DNA from: Aplysia californica
Lineage: Eukaryota; Mollusca; Gastropoda; Aplysiida; Aplysiidae
Direction: 5' to 3'
Length of the DNA stretch: 64,000 nucleotides
NCBI RefSeq assembly: GCF_000002075.1
Contig: NW_004797885.1
Span: forward strand, 55,229-119,228
In this document: positions 60,001 through 64,000 of the stretch, one piece after another
Layout: each line of letters starts with the position of its first letter
Numbering within the stretch: the stretch's first letter is position 1
The notes under the pieces: model-generated
Database searches by the model: none
Told to the model about the DNA's origin: nothing
Seen by the model: the letters and a program-made list of their open reading frames with translations, nothing else
Program-made: the position numbers and the translations under genes

Positions 60001-63000
60001 TGAGCAATGAAAAGAGAGAGGTGGCTGAACAAAACTGTTCCAGATAATCATAGTGATGGGGAAAAAAGACATGATCAAAATATGAAATGGAATCATATAA
60101 CTGATAAATAAAAAACTCAGATTTTTTTTATTGAAGATGTATAAGCAATAGGCTTGATCATAAGAAGCGAGGTTACATTTAATGCTGAGAAGTTAAAGAA
60201 AAAATTTTGTTGCACTGATATTTTTTAATAAATATTTCTGATTTCTGGACAGCACTTTTTGTTTTCTTTGATTTCTGGAGTAATTACTTTTGTGAGCAAC
60301 AGTTTCAAATCCTCTTGGTTATTTTAAAAAATCTATCGTGACTCCCTCAGCAATGACCTGAGCACGCTGCCCAACACACCCACAAACCTGTCCGAGATGC
60401 GTAGTCTGGACTTGTCCCACAACAGAATACAGCTGATACCTGATGAGTTTCTGCAGGGCTGTCATAAGCTGGAGTTGTTGCTGGCAGCTAACAATGGACT
60501 AGGTGAGGGAGCATGTTGTTTGTGCATGTTGTTTGTTTGTGTGTGTGTGTGTGTATGTATGTGTGTGTGTTTGTAGTTGTTAGTTTGTATTTCTAAGTGA
60601 ATGCCTATTTTTGTACAAGTTTGTGAGTGTAGGATTTTGAGAATTTTTTTGTGTACATATTATTGATGAGTGTTTGTTTGTAAGTGTGTTTGTGAGCATG
60701 TTTCTGTGAATGTATGTTCGTGGGTGTATTTATGTGTGTCTTAATTCTCATGTTTTATATTGTGCATATTTGTACCGCCGTGGTTCACATGTAAATTGAT
60801 GCCTCTTTATTTAGCTTTTCTCTGTATGTTACTTCGGTTTTATGAATGAGATCATTGCTTGTGAATACTTGCGGTTGTTTTTGATCACCCGACAATCTCT
60901 GTTTCGTCTTCTTTTCTTTGCTCTGTTTTTTTACGGCTTTGCTTTGTCAAAATATCATAAAGACAGTGGCATTGCTGTGTTTCTCTTCATTTTTGACAAA
61001 TATTGGAAGTGTAGACGTGGACCGAGTTTTGTAGAGGAAGAACTAGGAGAAGCAAGAAAGCCATAGATAAACAGGAGGAGGATCGGGGCTGTTAGAGAGA
61101 GATAGAAAGAGACAGAGAGAGAGAGAGACAAACAGACAGAAAGAAAGAAAGAGAGACAGAGAAACAGACAGAAAGAAAGAGAGACGGACAGACAGACATT
61201 CAGACAGACGAATGAGAGATAAAGATTATTTTTAAAAAATATTTTTTACAAATTCAAGGGTTTATTACTTAAGACATTTGCATCATATAATACCATGTAT
61301 ATCATCATGAACATGTTTATGTGTTTGCTTGTTTCTGTATAATCCTCCTCTCTTTACCCAGATGTTTTGCTCAGTGTGTTTGTCTGTGGGTAGTTGGAGG
61401 GTGCTCTGGTGTGGTTTGCTCCTTCTTTCCTATCAAACATCTATCATCCTTATCTCTCCTCCTTCTATTTTGTGTTTGTTACTCCCTTGTGATGCATCTA
61501 ATCTTCGGCACTTATATGACCTTATCGTGTGGCAAGTACCGTAAAACTCTTACGAAAACAAAAATGTCTGTTCTCACACAGAGGTGCTGCCCAATGAGTA
61601 CGTGGCTACTGCACTGACCAGGCTGTCCACTGTGAAGCTCGGTCATAACGACATCACAGAGAAGGAGCCTTTCTTTGTGCCGAAGTTCATTCTGGAATTG
61701 CTAAAGTATGTCATTTATTTACCTGTGCTATTCCACTCTCTCAATGATTATTTCAAACTTCACCCATGTGTAGGGCCAGTTTTCTTTAGAGTCTTGTATC
61801 AGATGCTTAAGCAGGCTGTATTTGCCTGACTGTTGCTTGCTTAGCTTGCTGTACATTTACCCAACAGCACCTAACTACTTTTTGTTGATGTTAATGTTTA
61901 TGGTTTAACTCTTTAAATTCTGAGTTTTTTCTAGTTTCCTTTTTTTTGTGTTTTTTTTGTCACCTAAACCTGGTGCACTATGTCTCATTATAACCCCTAA
62001 AGCTTGCCTCCAACTTCTAAATATCAGAAACAAAGGCTTAGTCATTACTAAAAAACTTCGTTCGGGAAGAGTTCCGAAAAACAAACAAAAACTAGCACTA
62101 AATGACACAAAACAGTTGTCACTAGTATCAGATGCTCCCAGCATCTGGTGGGGAACAGGGTTATTACCGACAGATGCTGTGGAGCCTCCAATGGAGTTCA
62201 AAGAGTTAACATGCAGGTGGGAATTAACATAATCTCTCTGTCAGTAAGATTAAGTTTAGTCAAAATGCTGACATGAAAATACAATGGGCACTGGGGAGGT
62301 TGCTTTCTTTAATTCTGTTTTGTCTTTATGTCTTCATGACTGTGTCTTACTCAGTTTGATTCTTGCCCTACCCAATTGCATAGATGTGTGGTGCCACGGT
62401 TCTAGCTCTTGAGGGCAAATGAAAATGCTTTTATATTGGTTCATATAGCTACGATTGAAGAAAATAGAATTGAAGGTTTTGGTAATAATCGTCATTTGGT
62501 TTTGCTGTAAATCTCAGAGCTGTTACATGATTTGGTCTGAAAGTTCTGGAAATCTCTCCCAACATTCTTTGCTCTCTCCACATGTGCTGCCCACATTCAG
62601 TGTGAGGACGGTGGACTTGTCAAACAATGGCCTGATGGGCTGCCCACCTCCTGTCTTGTGGAAGTCCCAGATGCTGAGAGAGCTGATGTTGTCCAAAAAT
62701 AACATCTTTAAGGTGAGGGAGTGAAAAATAGTCCTTGTTAAATTTTTATTTGTTTAATTTTTGAATTTTTTGGGGGGAGGGGGGGGGGGATAATTCTTTG
62801 AGTGGGTTTGGAAAAGGCGGAGTCTGAATATGTGGAATATCTAAAGTTGCTTGATTTGAACAATTTTCTGTTCATCTTTTCTTGGCTAGCAGTCATTGTT
62901 CTTGGACTTGGATCAAAAAGATTGGCTTAAGCTAATTGACTTTAGGCTCCCAGTGAGTCACAGTAAGAACATTTATTTTCAATAAAAGTTGCGTTTGACT

Positions 63001-63852
63001 TACCAAAAGAGTTTTGCTTGTTTAACTGTGATATAGCTGTGAATCACAAAAGAATTTTCTTTTTTTATTTGTAAGTTGCATTTGGCTTTCAAACTGAAAA
63101 GAAAGCCTACTTTTTTACCTGTTTGTAAGTAAGAGGCAGCATAAATTCAATCCACTCGATATTCTCAACGACTTTCATCCTCTTGTGACTCATGACTGAC
63201 AGACATGTCATTCTCTGGCATTTTTTTCCCATCAGCTGAACTTGGAGGGAGCCCGGGCATGGAGCAAGCTGGAGAAACTTCATGTATCTCACAACAAACT
63301 CTCAGAGGTGAGTCTCAAGTTTCTGGCTCCTGAAGAGGGTCCTGACATCATACTCAACAGACAGAAAGTTTCTACTATCATTATTGTAGGAGAGGAGGAA
63401 GGAGAGGTGGAAGAAGGAGAGAGGAAATGAAATGAACTGCTCAAAGTATTGTTTTAAAGCATTTACTTTTGAGATAAAGATTTTTCAGGTGGATTTTTGT
63501 CTGTTATTGACAATTGCATTATTTCACTGGCAGCTGTCCTGATTGCTTGGTCTCAGTTGTGAAAATGAATCAGTTCTGGGCATTGTACTATTTTTACATA
63601 ATCTGAAATTGGGATTGTCGTCAACAGGCAGATTTCTGTTATGTTCAAACCTGAAGGGTTGAAGAAGAATATTATTGTGTGATATATTTTTGTTGAGCTT
63701 TTAAACACAATGTTATAGATTCCTGTTTTTTTGTTTTTCAGCTTCCAAAAGAGATTGGGATGCTGTCCTCACTGCAGTCTCTGGACCTGAGTCACAACCC
63801 AGCACTCACCACACTGCCGGACGAGCTGGGACTGTGCTCACGACTCTGGGAG
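32942..63852 (+). CDS. LRRK2: LRRK2-type leucine-rich repeat serine/threonine kinase, N-terminal part (3' partial)
   Basis: Thirty-two exons chain in frame to 4227 coding bases (1409 codons), with no internal stop and every phase matching. The domain order is armadillo, ankyrin, hinge and LRR, as in human LRRK2; LRRK1 lacks the armadillo part. Close matches to remembered human LRRK2 include SKLEKLHVSHNKLSELPKEI (human VEKLHLSHNKLKEIPPEIG) and TVVWSNVGLGDLRPEWVMP at the counterpart of human LGGFCIGKVEPSWLGPLFP. The ROC GTPase, COR, kinase and WD40 parts lie beyond the window. LRRK2 phosphorylates Rab GTPases on membranes and microtubules; the N-terminal part seen here is the regulatory and Rab-binding half. 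The start is uncertain: ATG at 32942 is the first in the exon after a good acceptor (AG at 32932-32933), but the in-frame ATG at 32999 has a textbook context (GGCACCATGG). An upstream noncoding exon is likely. Confidence 0.95.
34843..35019 (+). mobile_element. Small pogo-like MITE in LRRK2 intron 3
   Basis: Degenerate left end GATGAACCTGCTGTAACTGT, right end GACAATTTCGACTG then TA. Internal ACCTGTCCAACA and GTCTAAGACAAC echo the 892-bp element at 6129. Confidence 0.65.
35505..36024 (+). mobile_element. tRNA-derived SINE, full length, in LRRK2 intron 4
   Basis: The A and B boxes (TGGCCTAGAGGTTAAGG, GGTTCGAATCC), body and tail match the copy at 14643. A perfect 12-bp target duplication AAATGGGGTTTT (35493-35504 and 36025-36036) suggests a young insertion. 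It starts about 58 bases after the exon-4 donor. Confidence 0.93.
36108..36136. repeat. Poly-G run in LRRK2 intron 4
   Basis: An almost pure G tract of over 20 bases followed by GGAGGAGGAGG. Confidence 0.9.
37204..37634 (+). mobile_element. MITE of the TGTGAG family in LRRK2 intron 6
   Basis: Starts TGTGAAACAGCGTGGTGAAA and ends TCGTGACACA; it begins about 30 bases after the exon-6 donor. Internal sequence is collinear with the copies at 32464 and 39777. Confidence 0.82.
38248..38355. repeat. (TG)n microsatellite in LRRK2 intron 7
   Basis: A pure TG run followed by TG-rich variant repeats. Confidence 0.9.
39777..40192 (+). mobile_element. MITE of the TGTGAG family in LRRK2 intron 9
   Basis: Left end TGTGAGGCTTCGCAGTGAAA, right end GCCTGATTCCACCATGTCAT then GACA. 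It is inserted in the first unit of the exon-9-derived tandem duplication. Confidence 0.82.
40223..41432 (+). repeat. Four tandem copies of the LRRK2 exon-9 3' end with its 5' splice site
   Basis: Each copy holds about 57 bases of exon 9 (L-E-C-K-P-E-V-Y-M-W-I-G-E-S-S-E-L-K type), the donor CA/GTGAGTC and about 60 bases of intron, followed by (TG)n. Exon-like ends are at 40289, 40888, 41106 and 41367. The last three keep GTGAGT. A SINE lies between the first and second. Confidence 0.92.
40335..40742 (+). repeat. Long SINE-like element in LRRK2 intron 9
   Basis: Body as at 12828 and 17030 (TCATTCCC-type AAAGGGGGGACGTTAAC, GCCTTGATAGTTGAAGCAGA), ending in the shared tail GGCGCTCATATGACCTTATA. 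Confidence 0.75.
41439..41710. repeat. (TG)n microsatellite and variant GT-rich tract
   Basis: A pure TG block at 41439-41501, then TG repeats mixed with GTAT and a duplicated TCCTGGGTGTTTGTGGGTG. Confidence 0.92.
43325..43500 (+). repeat. SINE-like element (GCTCTGGTGTGG family), diverged
   Basis: Carries GGCAGGTGATTTGATGTGGT, CTATCGTCCTTTTCTCTCCT and the end GTAAAACACTAATAAAAAC. It ends about 40 bases before LRRK2 exon 12. Confidence 0.65.
43737..43910 (+). repeat. SINE-like element (GCTCTGGTGTGG family)
   Basis: Has GTGGTCAGCAGGTGCTCTGG, CTATCGTCCTTATCTCTCCT and a degraded 3' end, in LRRK2 intron 12. Confidence 0.7.
44677..44854 (+). mobile_element. Small pogo-like MITE in LRRK2 intron 12
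   Basis: 178 bp with inverted ends CAGTTGAACATGTCC and AGCAGGTTGAACTG, flanked by TA on both sides. Confidence 0.82.
45573..45926 (+). mobile_element. tRNA-derived SINE with (ATT)n tail in LRRK2 intron 13
   Basis: Head with A box TGGCCTAGTGGTTAGGC and B box GGTTCGAATCC, body with GGGTACCCGGCTAAAGACAG and GAGAATGTTTCTGAGTGTTC, ending in ATT repeats. It differs in body and tail from the SINE at 35505. A minus-strand relative is at 50909-51130. Confidence 0.85.
47455..47705 (+). repeat. Degenerate tandem array derived from the LRRK2 exon-16 3' end
   Basis: About eight units of 28-34 bp resemble the exon end and donor: GAAGTTTGATGATGATCAGG followed by GTAACTTATTAA. The first unit is the real exon end (47424-47454) with its splice site. 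Confidence 0.8.
48397..48570 (+). repeat. SINE-like element with the shared 3' tail
   Basis: GCTCTGGTGTGG-family body (GGGTGGTTGGCGGGTGCTCG) joined to the tail GGCGCTCATATGACCTTATG. This links it to the tRNA-derived family at 35505. Confidence 0.8.
49089..52209 (+). CDS. LRRK2: LRRK2 ankyrin region, coding exons 17-19
   Basis: Exons 49089-49189, 50515-50640 and 52110-52209. The residues GAECLLEVGADVNIAQGSD followed by DTPLYLAVNNNDENMVRFLL are a classic ankyrin repeat, matching human LRRK2 VECLLLLGADANQAKEGSS. Exon 19 (LRLSLERNYHSITGLLLSYI) matches the human segment ALTISIGKGDSQIISLLLRR. The donor of exon 17 (GCT then GTGAGG) is less certain than the others, but it keeps phase 0 into exon 18. 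Confidence 0.9.
50220..50454 (+). mobile_element. piggyBac-like MITE in LRRK2 intron 17
   Basis: 235 bp between perfect TTAA sites (50216-50219 and 50455-50458), with ends CCCTATCCGTACG and CGTACAAATAGGG. It ends 56 bases before the exon-18 acceptor. Confidence 0.88.
50755..50893. repeat. (CA)n microsatellite pair in LRRK2 intron 18
   Basis: Two CA blocks separated by CATGCTCACGCTCTTG. Confidence 0.95.
50909..51130 (-). mobile_element. tRNA-derived SINE, minus strand, 5' part and body
   Basis: Reverse-complement relative of 45573-45926. The head reads (minus) GGTGGCCTAGTGGTTAGGCT, with a degraded B box. Confidence 0.75.
51690..51862 (+). repeat. SINE-like element (GCTCTGGTGTGG family)
   Basis: First of two back-to-back copies in LRRK2 intron 18; it ends CAAGTGTCGTAAAACTTTTA. 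Confidence 0.75.
51863..52050 (+). repeat. SINE-like element with shared 3' tail
   Basis: Second back-to-back copy. It ends in GGCGCTCATATGACCTTATG, then GAGCGTCGTAAAACC, about 60 bases before exon 19. Confidence 0.8.
52766..57123 (+). CDS. LRRK2: LRRK2 hinge between ankyrin and LRR, coding exons 20-24
   Basis: Exons 52766-53044, 54875-55069, 55452-55610, 56313-56488 and 57066-57123. The segment is rich in Ser, Pro, Arg and acidic residues (KPRRPSTIPRF, RSPRPSYSRSSSAGEGG, SSDTEVSGASRLSSAADD) and looks disordered. In human LRRK2 the matching region carries the phospho-serines that bind 14-3-3 proteins. Here RPSTIP fits the R-x-x-S/T-x-P 14-3-3 pattern around the Thr; this is a prediction only. 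The hinge seems longer than in human LRRK2. The donor of exon 20 opens into the 29-bp minisatellite. Confidence 0.88.
53045..54590 (+). repeat. Minisatellite of 29-bp units seeded by the LRRK2 exon-20 donor
   Basis: From the donor GAG/GTATGTG, a 29-bp unit (GTATGTGCTTTGTTTGAGAT plus CGTCCATGG) repeats about 33 times to about 54000. Proximal units read GATCGTCC and distal ones GATCATCC. Beyond 54000 come degenerate 35-46 bp units to about 54590. Every unit contains a GTATG 5' splice-site core. Confidence 0.95.
54247..54283 (+). repeat. Displaced copy of the exon-20 3' end and donor
   Basis: 37 bases match 53014-53050 (last codons V-V-F-D-A-I-H-E-I-R and GTATGT) with three differences, all at third codon positions. 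Confidence 0.85.
55641..55850. repeat. (CTT)n / (CTC)n polypyrimidine tract in LRRK2 intron 22
   Basis: About 200 bases of almost pure C and T with TTG interruptions on this strand, starting about 30 bases after the exon-22 donor. Confidence 0.9.
56562..56705. repeat. (GA)n-rich tract
   Basis: Imperfect GA and GAGT repeats in LRRK2 intron 23. Confidence 0.85.
56859..56950 (+). mobile_element. Short internal-deletion derivative of the TGTGAG MITE
   Basis: 92 bp containing only the two ends: TGTGAGGCATCGTGGTGAAA and GCCTGATTCCACGCGTTGTC then TCACA. It shows that the inverted ends define the element. Confidence 0.85.
58081..63852 (+). CDS. LRRK2: LRRK2 leucine-rich repeat region, coding exons 25-32
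   Basis: Exons 58081-58280, 58690-58800, 59577-59713, 60351-60502, 61582-61705, 62601-62712, 63236-63307 and 63742-63852. Repeats of the type LxxLxLSxNxL are plain: FLDLSGNNLEILPDDF, LVRLDLSGNL, SELILSKNKLSQFP, MRSLDLSHNRIQLIP, RTVDLSNNGLMGCPP, LMLSKNNIF, LHVSHNKLSELPKEIG and LQSLDLSHNPALTTLPDEL. The last exon ends LCSRLWE, just where human LRRK2 reads KLSKIWD shortly before the ROC GTPase domain. The phase at 63852 is 0 and the gene continues. Confidence 0.93.
61091..61206. repeat. (GA)n / (CAGA)n / (GAAA)n tract
   Basis: Purine-rich mixed simple repeat in LRRK2 intron 28. Confidence 0.85.
61387..61562 (+). repeat. SINE-like element (GCTCTGGTGTGG family)
   Basis: Well-preserved copy (GGTGCTCTGGTGTGGTTTGC, CTATCATCCTTATCTCTCCT), ending CGTAAAACTCTTACGAAAAC about 20 bases before the exon-29 acceptor. 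Confidence 0.8.
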
Positions 63853-64000
63853 GTCAGGCACACCTCTGTGTTGGTGTTTTCTTTTGTTTGTTGAGTGCTT
63901 GAGCTTTTCTTCTACTCTGTAAATTTCCTAGTATTTTTAAAAATGCATTATAGAGTTTTTAACGTAGAATAGAATTAAAGAGAATGAGCTAACACCTCAA

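Overview
The window looks like nuclear DNA of a marine mollusc, probably a gastropod. Genes have many short exons with GT-AG introns of 0.3-4 kb. Introns and intergenic DNA are dense with (CA)n, (GA)n and trinucleotide arrays, tRNA-derived SINEs and short inverted-repeat DNA transposons. Nothing is bacterial (no operons, no CRISPR). The taxon is inferred from style and repeat content. One 100-N assembly gap lies at 27487-27586.

Layout. (1) Positions 260-10397, + strand: the last eight exons I can chain of an acidic 488-residue protein (5' end outside the window) that I do not recognise; its 3' UTR runs to a polyadenylation signal near 12408. (2) Positions 23940-14350, - strand: a complete seven-exon gene for a secreted trypsin-fold protein of 291 residues. 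It lacks two of the three catalytic residues (His57 is Ser, Ser195 is Arg), so it is a non-catalytic serine protease homolog. (3) Positions 24.1-32.9 kb: no gene seen; microsatellites, a large near-perfect palindrome ending at the gap, and transposon relics. (4) Positions 32942-63852, + strand: the first 32 coding exons of an LRRK2 orthologue (armadillo, ankyrin, hinge and leucine-rich-repeat regions, about 1409 codons), continuing past the window toward the ROC-COR-kinase part. I chained every exon of all three genes by hand, and splice phases agree at every junction without internal stops.

The most unusual feature is a recurring pattern of tandem duplications that span exon-intron boundaries. 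In three LRRK2 introns the 3' end of the upstream exon with its 5' splice site has been copied downstream: a 29-bp minisatellite of about 33 units at 53045-54000, about eight degenerate units at 47455-47705, and four larger copies at 40223-41430. Acceptor-side duplications occur in all three genes. These arrays fill introns with decoy or spare splice sites.

Several SINE families with unrelated bodies share one 3' tail carrying a 7-bp stem, which suggests dependence on the same LINE machinery. Short DNA transposons of pogo-like, piggyBac-like and an unassigned TGTGAG-ended family populate the introns. The three genes show no evident functional link; they are ordinary neighbours.
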